NCBI GenBank assembly: GCA_048265185.1
Contig: JBLXBZ010000001.1
Location: 248,001-312,000 of the forward strand
Length of the DNA stretch: 64,000 nucleotides
Origin: JBLXBZ01 sp048265185
Lineage (GTDB): Bacteria > Pseudomonadota > Alphaproteobacteria > Rhizobiales > Stappiaceae
Direction: 5' to 3'
The notes beneath the pieces are model-generated. The model ran no database searches and was not told the DNA's origin. It was given only the letters and a program-made list of their open reading frames with translations. This document shows, one piece after another, positions 53,466 through 60,432 of this stretch. Both the position numbers and the translations under genes were made by a program. Numbering within the stretch: position 1 is the first letter of the stretch; each line of letters starts with the position of its first letter.

Positions 53466-53559
53466 ATCAGATAGGCCTCCCAAGTCTCGGCTTGTGCCGC
53501 CGAGCTTGTGAGAATTACTACATTAGCGTTCTTAGGGAGCAATCCTCAGATTTTTGTTA

Positions 53560-53577
53560 TTGGGTAAAATTGGGTAA
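53560..53577. promoter_or_regulatory. Direct repeat TTGGGTAA x2, spaced one helical turn
   Basis: Two exact copies of TTGGGTAA start 10 bp apart (53560 and 53570) in the intergenic region between livH and the divergent TIM-like gene, ending 3 bp before the latter's ATG. The spacing puts both on the same DNA face, as expected for a dimer or tandem operator. The likely binder is the TIM-Fis regulator, which is an inference. Confidence 0.4.
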
Positions 53578-53580
53578 GAA

Positions 53581-54210
53581 ATGGACAGGATGAATAGATA
53601 TCGAGACTCATGGCGCATCGGCTGCGGCGAGGCCGGCGTGCGTCTTCTGTGGCCAGATCATCGATTCTCTGGAATGCCGTCCGAGATTGGCGCGCTTTTG
53701 CCAGTGGCCGATCATAATGCGTTGGTGTTTGATCTTGCCGAAAGCCATGATCCATCACTGGAGCAAACCGTCGTCGCGCCGCTTTTTCTCGCAAATCCCT
53801 TTATTAATCTGCAGGATACGGCTCGGCGCCTAGAGCGTTTGAATGTCGCGGCTATCGCTAATTTACCAAGCGTTTGCCAATATGAGGCGGACTTTCAAAA
53901 CAGTCTCGATTTGATGAACCTTGGTCGGGATCGAGAACAAAGGGCGTTGGAGTTTTTTGATGGAGCTGGATTTGATATTTGTCGGACGATTACCCCGGAA
54001 TGTCCGAATCCCGGCGATGGAGCTAGAGTGAAGTGTTTGTTGATCGCGCGCAGTTTTGGCGATCTGGCGCGGCCGGATCTAAGGGACGATAGAATACAAA
54101 TTTTGCGCAAGCGTCTGACGTCTAATTTGGGCGGGATGGGGGTTGTTATCCTTGGAGAGGAGGCGCATTCGTGGCTTGGCGCGCAAAATCTTGATCTGGA
54201 TAAGCGGTAG
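53581..54210 (+). CDS. Divergent, shortened PEP_hydrolase-like TIM-barrel protein
   Basis: Not a family I recognise at first sight. The middle of this 209-residue protein parallels the TIM barrels encoded on either side: VVAPLFLANPFINLQDTARR, VAAIANLPSV, FQNSLDLMNLGRDREQRALE and then AGFDICR. The matching segments in the barrel at 46741 are PVLAGVNGTDPFCNFDW, GVQNFPTV and FRKNLEETGMGYAHEVEMIR. The C-terminal part keeps no GGPI or GxS phosphate-binding motif and the protein is about 65 residues shorter, so it is unlikely to be an active enzyme. A ligand-binding or accessory role is possible. It runs opposite to livH, and its stop lies 25 bp from the end of the convergent regulator gene. Confidence 0.65.
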   Translation: MDRMNRYRDSWRIGCGEAGVRLLWPDHRFSGMPSEIGALLPVADHNALVFDLAESHDPSLEQTVVAPLFLANPFINLQDTARRLERLNVAAIANLPSVCQYEADFQNSLDLMNLGRDREQRALEFFDGAGFDICRTITPECPNPGDGARVKCLLIARSFGDLARPDLRDDRIQILRKRLTSNLGGMGVVILGEEAHSWLGAQNLDLDKR

Positions 54211-54234
54211 GGCGATTGGGGAGGGCGCGCGGTT

Positions 54235-56049
54235 TTAGGATTCCAGAATTCCGTAGGCTTGAATCTTATTGTAGAGTGTTTTGCGCGAAATATTAAGGAA
54301 TTCGGCTGTTCGTCCGCGGTGAAACCCGTGTCGCCACAAAGCATCCAGAATGATTTCCCGCTCGGTGCGCGCCGATTGGCCAAAGCCCTGCGCGCTATGT
54401 CTCAAAATGGCGGTCACATCCTGTTCGGACACGGCCCCGCTCGGATTCTGGCTGATTAATCGCCCGGCGAATAATCGCAATTCCGTGAGATTGCCACTCC
54501 ATGGGTGAAGACGGATTCTCCGCATGGCGGCGGCGGAGAACCGTATTTGATCTGAGGCGATTCCCAGCTCTTCAAGGGCTAAGGTCAGCGCGTCGTCCAG
54601 ATCCTCCGGCCGGGCGCGTAAAGGCGGAACATGGATTTCGTTCACTTCCAGATGGCGCGCTAGTTCTGGCGTTAAATGCCCTTCCTGCACCAATGTCTTT
54701 ACGTCGCTGTTGGTTTCAAACATGACCATCGCCTTGCCGATACGTCGGCCCCGCGCGCCAACGGGGGTGTAAATGCCTTGGTCGAAATAATAGGCGAGTC
54801 TTTTTTGCAGGCGCCGCGGTACGTCCTTCAGGTCGCGCAGCACTACAATCATATTGTCTTTTGACAGGAGTTCGCGGGACTGAACCTGCCGGGCGTGACC
54901 GAATAACGTTTGCGTGAGCTGCACCGGCGTTAGTTCGTTCACCAGAAAATGCTCCACGGACCGGACGCTCGGCCGGCGCATGGAGGCGATGGCCTCCACA
55001 AGACGAAAGCGGCCGCTGCCGGCTTCGCCGACGATGGTGATGGGAAGACTGCCTTTGGCTGCCGCCTCCGCTCGCTCCATCAAAGTCATCAGGTTTTTTG
55101 AATGCCCTGCGAGACCTGCGCTTCGAGCGCGGTTCAGCAAGCGGGCGCCGCCGCTTTGCAGTCGCGCCAGAGAGCGGGCGGCGTCCTTGAACAAAAGGGT
55201 TTGATTGGTCACGGCGGTCTCCACAGGCAAACGGTCAATTGTGGAGCCGCCGATATAACCGTCTATTCGGGAGTGCTGGAGCACTTGAAGCAGGTCCGAG
55301 GCGTCTTCAATAGGGCCGCCTTCCAGCATGATGAGGCATTGGGGCGCGACCTTGGCCACCATTCGTCGCAGTTCGGCTCCAATCGCCGCCGCCTCGATTA
55401 AATCGTGGCGGGAGGCGGGACCGGTGGCGCCGCCGGCGTTCCAGCCATAAACGAAGCAGACGATTTCAACGCCCGATTGGGCGGCGAGCCGGGCTTGGGG
55501 AAGGGTGGTGACATGGGCGATCGAGGTGAGGGAGCGCGCGCGCGCGCGCCGAAGCAGCTCCAGCTCGCGGGTGAAGCCCACTCCGGCGGTTTCCAGCGCG
55601 GCGCGCATTGCTTCGGGAAAATGCGCCACAGTGGGAAAATTAATGACGCCGGCGCAGCCGGCCCGCGCCGCCTGATTCACCAATTCGTCAAGGTCGTCAT
55701 TGGGGTTCAGCGCCGTCAGACCAATAAAGACAGGGCGATTGGTCAGGGGCAAAACTTCGTGTAGGGCAAGGTTGAAGACCATTTCATTGGCGCTTTGCAG
55801 CGGTAACATGCATGCAACCGAAGGTGCGCCCATGATGCGAATGCGGCCGGCGTTCAAAACCAGCGTGAAATCCGCGTCGCCGCGCTCCGCGGCCCGGGCG
55901 ATGGCGCCGGAGCCGATCGCGGCGCCAACAAGAAATTCGCCGCGTTTTCGCTTGTGAATCAGTTCAGAAAGCAAGATACAAACCTCACGCGGCGCACGCC
56001 TTTTTTTCTGCGGAACCTGAACGAATTTTCGTTTCCGCGCTATATTCAC
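54235..56049 (-). CDS. Transcriptional regulator: PEP_hydrolase TIM barrel + degenerate sigma-54-type AAA+ + Fis HTH
   Basis: A 604-residue three-part protein. Residues about 30-285 are a PEP_hydrolase-type TIM barrel homologous to the enzyme encoded at 46741 (LVGAAIGSGAIARAAERGDA, GVINFPTVAHFPEAM, LEGGPIEDASDL, GGSTIDRLPVETA). The two histidines of the enzyme (CHLG, CHGG) are replaced (FVYG, LEGG), as in a sensor that binds but does not turn over. Residues about 310-540 resemble the sigma-54 activator ATPase. However, Walker A reads GEAGSGR (Lys to Arg), LFGHARQ is not followed by GAFTGA, and Walker B reads VVLRDL without the Asp-Glu pair. Residues 563-604 are a Fis-type HTH (GRTAEFLNISRKTLYNKIQA). 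The start is GTG 56049. It probably regulates the liv/Tm-1-like genes without sigma-54. Confidence 0.87.
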   Translation of the reverse strand: MNIARKRKFVQVPQKKRRAPREVCILLSELIHKRKRGEFLVGAAIGSGAIARAAERGDADFTLVLNAGRIRIMGAPSVACMLPLQSANEMVFNLALHEVLPLTNRPVFIGLTALNPNDDLDELVNQAARAGCAGVINFPTVAHFPEAMRAALETAGVGFTRELELLRRARARSLTSIAHVTTLPQARLAAQSGVEIVCFVYGWNAGGATGPASRHDLIEAAAIGAELRRMVAKVAPQCLIMLEGGPIEDASDLLQVLQHSRIDGYIGGSTIDRLPVETAVTNQTLLFKDAARSLARLQSGGARLLNRARSAGLAGHSKNLMTLMERAEAAAKGSLPITIVGEAGSGRFRLVEAIASMRRPSVRSVEHFLVNELTPVQLTQTLFGHARQVQSRELLSKDNMIVVLRDLKDVPRRLQKRLAYYFDQGIYTPVGARGRRIGKAMVMFETNSDVKTLVQEGHLTPELARHLEVNEIHVPPLRARPEDLDDALTLALEELGIASDQIRFSAAAMRRIRLHPWSGNLTELRLFAGRLISQNPSGAVSEQDVTAILRHSAQGFGQSARTEREIILDALWRHGFHRGRTAEFLNISRKTLYNKIQAYGILES

Positions 56050-56426
56050 GTAAAATTATATCGGATGATCGTCCACCGTCGAGGTTTTTGCGTAATTAGG
56101 CTCAAAACCTATTGATAGCATTGAACCGCCCAGAGTTTCCGGAAGACCTCAATTTGTGAGAAGTCGGGTCGCGGCCCGTTACGACAAACTTGCCAGGAGC
56201 TTCTCCTCCGCAGCCGCTTTGATGAAGCTGGTGGAACTCTGGCTATGATTTAATCTCAGGCCAAATAAATAAATCATGATTTAATGTATGTGTTATTTCT
56301 TGATGTGGATAAGTTTTTTGATGTTTGTTAGCTATCTATTTTTATTTTTTTCATATTTTATTTATTCTGGCGCCATGTTGTCCTTGTAATTCTCCTGTAC
56401 GTCACGTGTTTTCTTGGAGAGTTATC
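56050..56426. other. Long A/T-rich intergenic region between the regulator and the acyltransferase
   Basis: A gap of 377 bp lies between two divergent genes. The part from about 56240 to 56400 is strikingly A/T-rich. It contains the palindrome described at 56270 and several TTGATG-like -35 candidates, but no convincing -10 at proper spacing. A short open frame runs into the acyltransferase from 56325, but it lacks a ribosome site and is better read as leader. No RNA gene was recognised. Confidence 0.5.
56245..56285. promoter_or_regulatory. Palindromic operator candidate upstream of the acyltransferase
   Basis: A perfect 14-bp palindrome, TAAATCATGATTTA, lies at 56270-56283. A third half-site of the same sequence (ATGATTTAAT, 56245-56254) starts exactly 31 bp before its repeat at 56276, about three helical turns. 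The arrangement looks like a binding site for a dimeric regulator plus an auxiliary half-site. It lies about 145 bp upstream of the GTG start. Confidence 0.5.
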
Positions 56427-57188
56427 GTGAATTTACAAACGGTTGTTTCAGATCCTACATTTCAGGCTAAACCTATTCAGCCAGAAATCCTGCCGCATTT
56501 GGAACCGGTCATCTGCCGCACGATGGAAGACATCAAAACCTGTTTCAAACTGCGGTACGAAGAGTACTGCCTCCATCGAAATTGGGAAAACGCGGACGAA
56601 TTTCCGGATCGCCTTGAAATGGACAGCTATGACGACAAAGCGGTTCATATTCTCCTGCTCGACCGTGAACGCAAGAAAGCCGTTGGCACTGTTCGCGTCA
56701 TCTACCATCGTCCGGACGATTTTTCCGCAAATGGTCTTCCATCGTTCCAATTGTCAGAACGGTTTCGAAGCCACTTTGCGCAAAATTTTCGTTCGCAACG
56801 CATTGTAGAATTGTCACGCTTTACCATTGTTCGCGACGCGCATGACAAAAGGCCAAGTCAAGCCGACTTTTCAAAAGGAATTTTCCCGGCGCTCGCGTTG
56901 ATAAAAGGCGTCTTCAAAGCGATCGCCTTTGACGGTGTCGATACAATCGTTATGACAATTGCCCCCTCCTTGAAACGCCTGCTCGCGAGAACCGGTTTTG
57001 AGTTCCATGACATCGGTGTTCGAGTTGAACATCGAGGCGTACGTGCTCCGATTTACCGAAACCTTCACGAAATGATTGCTGATCTTTATGAGAGCAATGC
57101 GGATGTGTGGAGATATTGCTCAGAAGACGGATGTTATTGCCCTACGATTAAACGCTTTGTCGACAGCCCTAACGCAATGTTTTCGTGA
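56427..57188 (+). CDS. LuxI-fold acyltransferase (N-acyl amino acid / autoinducer synthase-like)
   Basis: From GTG 56427, with GGAGAG 5 nt upstream, it has 253 residues. It shows the acyl-homoserine-lactone-synthase residue set: R43 and W53 in LRYEEYCLHRNW, D66 and D69 in LEMDSYDD, R90 in GTVRVI, and E128/R131 in VELSRF. The length and later motifs (KGIFPALALIKGVFKAIAF, RTGFEFHDIG) fit N-acyl amino acid synthases and the PEP-CTERM/exosortase-associated acyltransferase group better than true LuxI. The product is thus probably an N-acylated amino acid or amine made from acyl-ACP. The C-terminus has three Cys (YCSEDGCYC), possibly a metal or structural site. No LuxR-type receptor is nearby. The next gene, 59 bp on, encodes a flavoenzyme that may modify the product. 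Composition is more A/T-rich than the core genes. Confidence 0.8.
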   Translation: MNLQTVVSDPTFQAKPIQPEILPHLEPVICRTMEDIKTCFKLRYEEYCLHRNWENADEFPDRLEMDSYDDKAVHILLLDRERKKAVGTVRVIYHRPDDFSANGLPSFQLSERFRSHFAQNFRSQRIVELSRFTIVRDAHDKRPSQADFSKGIFPALALIKGVFKAIAFDGVDTIVMTIAPSLKRLLARTGFEFHDIGVRVEHRGVRAPIYRNLHEMIADLYESNADVWRYCSEDGCYCPTIKRFVDSPNAMFS

Positions 57189-57247
57189 CGTGTTTTTGTA
57201 TAAATCTAAGTATTTAAAATGAATCCTTTAGATAAGAGTAGGCGATA

Positions 57248-58813
57248 ATGACGTCAGATATTGTTGAAGCTCTTTTTTCGACGTTTGAAACTGTTGTTGG
57301 TAAGGGAAATGTCGCCTTTGATAGAAAAGGCGATCTTGTTACGGACACAATTGATCGTGAAGCGCATGCGCATTTGGTCCTGCGTCCTGAAAGCAGCGCA
57401 CAGATACCTGCAGTCCTTGAAATCTGCCGTGAACGCCAAATAAGCCTGTATCCGGTCAGCACCGGTCGAAATTGGGGGTACGGGGGAAATTTTCCTCCCG
57501 ATGAGAACACGAAGATAATTTTAGATCTTTCGTCTCTCGACAAAATAATCGAGTTCGACGACGAAACCGGGCTTGTTACTCTGGAGCCCGGCGTCACTCA
57601 AGGAAAGTTAGCGCAATATCTCGCTGACCACAAAGCACAGTTTATGGTGCCAACCACCGGCGCCGGTCCAAATTGCAGTCTGATCGGAAATGCTCTGGAA
57701 AGAGGCTATGGCTTGACCCCGCTGGGCGACCATTTTCAGGCGGTTCTTGGACTTGAGGCGGTTTTGCCCAATGGACGCATCTATCGTTCGCCTCTCCCTT
57801 CCACGTTTAATGGGCAGCAGTTTCTCGGTCTTTACAAATGGGGGTGCGGCCCTTACCTCGATGGGCTCTTCGCGCAAGGATCTTTTGGCGTAGTAACCAA
57901 AATGACCTTGTCTCTCGCCCGCAAGCCTGAGCAGGTCGAGGCCTTCTATATCATGCTTTCGAGAGATGACGACCTTGAAAAGGCAATTGAGCTGACAAGG
58001 GATCTTCTCGCTGCTTCCGGGGCCCCAATTGGAGGGGTCAACATCATGAGCAAGGCTCGTATCAATGCTATGTTGCCATCGCGAGGCGGCGAGTTATTGA
58101 ATGGTGAATGGTTGGTCACGGGAGCCATGTATGGTGATAAGGTTCAGATCGACGCTGCTCGAAAAGCGATAAAACGTCGTTTTTCTCGACTGTCTTCCAA
58201 AATATTTTTCGTTAATAGGCAGCGACTTGCGTATGCGAATTCGTTAGTTCGGATTCTGGGTTTGGTAGGCGTGGGCGCAAAACTCGGAGCAAAACTGGAC
58301 ACTCTTGCGAACGGGCTTTCTATTCTTGAAGGAAACCCAAGTGAATTCGCCTTGAATCTGGCATACCGTTACAATGGCGGTCGTTCGTCCTCATCCAACC
58401 TTCACCCCGCCAGAGACGGGTGCGGGCTATTGTGGTATCCGCCAATCGTGCCGATGAGTTCGTCCGCGGTAAGAATGTATGTGGAAATGGTGAGAGACAT
58501 TTGCGGACGCCATGGTTTTGAAAGCGCGATCACGCTCAGCAGCGTCTCGCCGGTTGCTTTCGACAGCACCCTGCCTCTCTTGTTCAAACGCGAACCAGAC
58601 GCTAGTCTTAAGGCGATGAATTGTCTCAGAGATTTGATTCAAAGCGGCAAGGATATGGGTTTCCATCCCTATCGTTATGGTTCCCAAACAATGGACCTGG
58701 CGACCAAGGAGCCTGATTGTTTCTGGGAAATTGTCGGTAACTTGAAAAGACAGTTGGATCCGGACAGAATCATTTCGCCGGGCCGATATGTGCGCTCGGA
58801 CCAAGATGTCTGA
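57248..58813 (+). CDS. FAD-linked oxidase of the vanillyl-alcohol oxidase / p-cresol methylhydroxylase family
   Basis: The 521-residue flavoprotein has an N-terminal FAD-binding PCMH domain (VSTGRNWGYGGNFPPDENTK, LEPGVTQGKLAQYL). The hallmark ERGYGLTPLGDHF lies near residues 150-162. GCGPYLDGLFAQGSFGVVTK, DGCGLLWYPPIVPM and the ending LDPDRIISPGRY are also present, all typical of VAO/4-cresol dehydrogenase proteins that oxidise para-substituted phenols. A tight ATG start at 57248. No signal peptide or cytochrome gene is adjacent, so it is probably a cytoplasmic oxidase or dehydrogenase. Next to an acyltransferase, a plausible substrate is an N-acyl-tyrosine or another phenolic amide; this is inference. 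A hairpin follows the stop. Confidence 0.88.
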   Translation: MTSDIVEALFSTFETVVGKGNVAFDRKGDLVTDTIDREAHAHLVLRPESSAQIPAVLEICRERQISLYPVSTGRNWGYGGNFPPDENTKIILDLSSLDKIIEFDDETGLVTLEPGVTQGKLAQYLADHKAQFMVPTTGAGPNCSLIGNALERGYGLTPLGDHFQAVLGLEAVLPNGRIYRSPLPSTFNGQQFLGLYKWGCGPYLDGLFAQGSFGVVTKMTLSLARKPEQVEAFYIMLSRDDDLEKAIELTRDLLAASGAPIGGVNIMSKARINAMLPSRGGELLNGEWLVTGAMYGDKVQIDAARKAIKRRFSRLSSKIFFVNRQRLAYANSLVRILGLVGVGAKLGAKLDTLANGLSILEGNPSEFALNLAYRYNGGRSSSSNLHPARDGCGLLWYPPIVPMSSSAVRMYVEMVRDICGRHGFESAITLSSVSPVAFDSTLPLLFKREPDASLKAMNCLRDLIQSGKDMGFHPYRYGSQTMDLATKEPDCFWEIVGNLKRQLDPDRIISPGRYVRSDQDV

Positions 58814-58816
58814 GAC

Positions 58817-58836
58817 TGCGAAAAAATAGATTCGCA
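58817..58836 (+). terminator. Weak hairpin after the flavoenzyme gene
   Basis: TGCGAA / TTCGCA with an 8-nt A-rich loop begins 4 bp after the stop. A second small stem (GTCCC / GGGAC) follows at 58852-58868. Neither has a T tail, so termination is only possible, not established. Confidence 0.3.
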
Positions 58837-58995
58837 AACCCGTTTGGTGTGGTCCCTATTTTGGGGACAGATCAGTGGCTTTGAGGTCGCCAGTACCAGA
58901 TGTTTCCGCGCCGCATGAGGTTCTGAGCGTCTTGCCGACGGGCCATAACCCAATTCCTTGCCGGGGAAGATGCAACGCGTGCAAAGCTTCCGGGG

Positions 58996-59029
58996 CCAGT
59001 TTAGGGCGCCAGCTTAGGGCGTCAGTTGG
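58996..59029. repeat. 13-bp tandem repeat (about 2.6 copies)
   Basis: CCAGTTTAGGGCG is followed directly by CCAGCTTAGGGCG and then the partial TCAGTTGG. It lies in the roughly 285-bp non-coding stretch between the flavoenzyme and tRNA-Gln. Apart from this repeat and the small hairpins at its left end, I see no gene there; the short open frames look like chance. Confidence 0.8.
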
Positions 59030-59098
59030 ACGAATAGCCGAAATCAGCCGATCCGGAATGGAGCGGAACAACGTAATATCAATGACTTACAGAAAAAT

Positions 59099-59172
59099 TG
59101 GCTGGGGAACCTGGATTCGAACCAGGACTAACGGAGTCAGAGTCCGTGGGTCTACCGTTAACCTATTCCCCA
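59099..59172 (-). tRNA. tRNA-Gln (anticodon CTG)
   Basis: The minus strand folds as a full cloverleaf. Acceptor TGGGGAA pairs with TTCCCCA, with discriminator G and an encoded CCA end at 59101-59099. The D stem is GGTT/GACC, and the anticodon stem ACGGA/TCCGT encloses CTCTGAC, giving anticodon CTG. The T stem is CCTGG/CCAGG with loop TTCGAAT. It reads the CAG glutamine codon. No partial copy of its 3' end was noticed elsewhere in the window, so there is no sign of an integrated element at this site. Confidence 0.95.
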
Positions 59173-59533
59173 ATCTTTACTTTGCGTTTCAGCCAAGTCG
59201 CTTCGAGTTATCGAAAAAACATATTAGCTGAATGAGCACGCCGTAGCGCCAGCTCGGAGAGGCTTTTAGCAGAATGAATTTCAGGGTCAAGAGCGCATTT
59301 TAGAGTTTTTATGGTCAGACGCGTTTCAGCCATTATGTTCAGGTGAAGAGGTTACGGTATAATTTCGGCGTGCGGGATACTTAACAACAGGTAACTCTTT
59401 TTAAAATGATGTTAGGATAAAGAGAACTGAAGAGGGTAAAAAATACGCGAATTTCTCGTGAGAGCTTGTCATGTCTTTCCCAGATGGGTATTGAAGTCTC
59501 ACAGTAAGGATCTGTTAAAGGACAGGACGCGTC
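59173..59533. other. Intergenic region between tRNA-Gln and the second Pcm-like gene
   Basis: A gap of 361 bp. It holds a consensus TATAAT at 59358-59363 on the plus strand without a clear -35 at 17 bp, so only a possible promoter for the methyltransferase gene. The tRNA promoter must also lie in its left part on the minus strand, but no good box pair stands out. No small gene was recognised. Confidence 0.4.
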
Positions 59534-60196
59534 ATGGGCGACTTTCAGCAGTCACGCATCCATATGGTCGACAATCAACTCAGGACCAATGATGTGACGG
59601 ATCATCGTATTCTGGATGCGATGGAGGAAATGCCGCGAGAACGCTTTGTTCCTGTGGCGCGAAAAGGCCTCGCCTATATCGATCAAGACATGATGGTGTC
59701 TGATGTTGGGGGCGGTCGTTTTCTGTTGAAGCCACACGTTCTTGCGAAGTTGTTGCAGCTGGCGAATATCCGTGCCGATGACGTGGCGTTGGTGGTTGGA
59801 TGCGCGACTGGATATAGCGTCGCCGTAATGTCCCGTCTGGCTGGATCTGTCGTGGGTGTTGAAAGCGACTCGGGTTTCGTTGAAACGGCGAGCGAAGAAC
59901 TGGTCGAATTGGGAATCGATAACGCTGCGGTTATCGACGGAGCCTTGACGGAAGGGTGCGCCGCCGAAGGACCATTTGATGTTATCCTTTTTGATGGCGC
60001 CGTAGATTTCGTGCCTGAGAAATTGACCGCTCAGCTAAAAGATGGTGGTCGTTTGGTTGTCATCGAAGGAAGTGGAGCGGCGGGCGCGGCTCGTCTTTAT
60101 GTCAGATCAGGCGATTCTGTCGCAGGGCGATTTGCGTTTAACGCCTCTGCTCAAGTTTTGCCGGGCTTTCAGCGCGAGGCGATTTTTGAATTTTAA
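59534..60196 (+). CDS. Protein-L-isoaspartate O-methyltransferase-like protein (second paralogue)
   Basis: The 220-residue PCMT-fold protein is of the type usually found upstream of tolC in alphaproteobacteria. SRIHMVDNQLRTNDVTDHRIL and MEEMPRERFVPVARKGLAYID are group signatures. The AdoMet loop is changed: the canonical GxGxGY reads VVGCATGYSVAVMSRLAG. FDVILFDGAVDFVPEKLTAQL follows. It shares little with the pcm at 33306 outside the fold and may not repair isoaspartate. Methyltransferase activity is likely but the substrate is unknown. It precedes tolC by 236 bp. Confidence 0.88.
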   Translation: MGDFQQSRIHMVDNQLRTNDVTDHRILDAMEEMPRERFVPVARKGLAYIDQDMMVSDVGGGRFLLKPHVLAKLLQLANIRADDVALVVGCATGYSVAVMSRLAGSVVGVESDSGFVETASEELVELGIDNAAVIDGALTEGCAAEGPFDVILFDGAVDFVPEKLTAQLKDGGRLVVIEGSGAAGAARLYVRSGDSVAGRFAFNASAQVLPGFQREAIFEF

Positions 60197-60432
60197 GGTT
60201 CTCGATTTGACGGTGAAGATGTTGCATCTGTGCCGCAGGAGAGACGCTTTTTCTCGTGCAGGCGCATCTGGAACTTGTGTGAGCGGTCAGAAGTCTTAAG
60301 AGTAGTTTTAAAATTTTAATGAGGGTTGGGCGCAGGGGCGTTTGGATCTGGTTGTGAGTTTTCAGTTTGAATTGGCGGCTCGTCGGCTCCACAAGTTATG
60401 CTGAAAAGATGAGAAAAGCGTGAGGCGAAAAA

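Noticed and set aside
56325..56426. In-frame N-terminal extension of the acyltransferase with a hydrophobic stretch
   Set aside because: It has no ribosome site, is extremely A/T-rich, and the LuxI-fold similarity begins only after the GTG at 56427, which has GGAGAG at good spacing.
58856..59071. Minus-strand open frame of 71 codons beside tRNA-Gln
   Set aside because: No recognised motif, no ribosome site, and it crosses a 13-bp tandem repeat; it reads as a chance frame in non-coding DNA.
59099..59172. tRNA-Gln as an integration site for the neighbouring accessory genes
   Set aside because: No integrase gene and no repeated 3' tRNA segment were seen in the window; the accessory genes are described without that claim.
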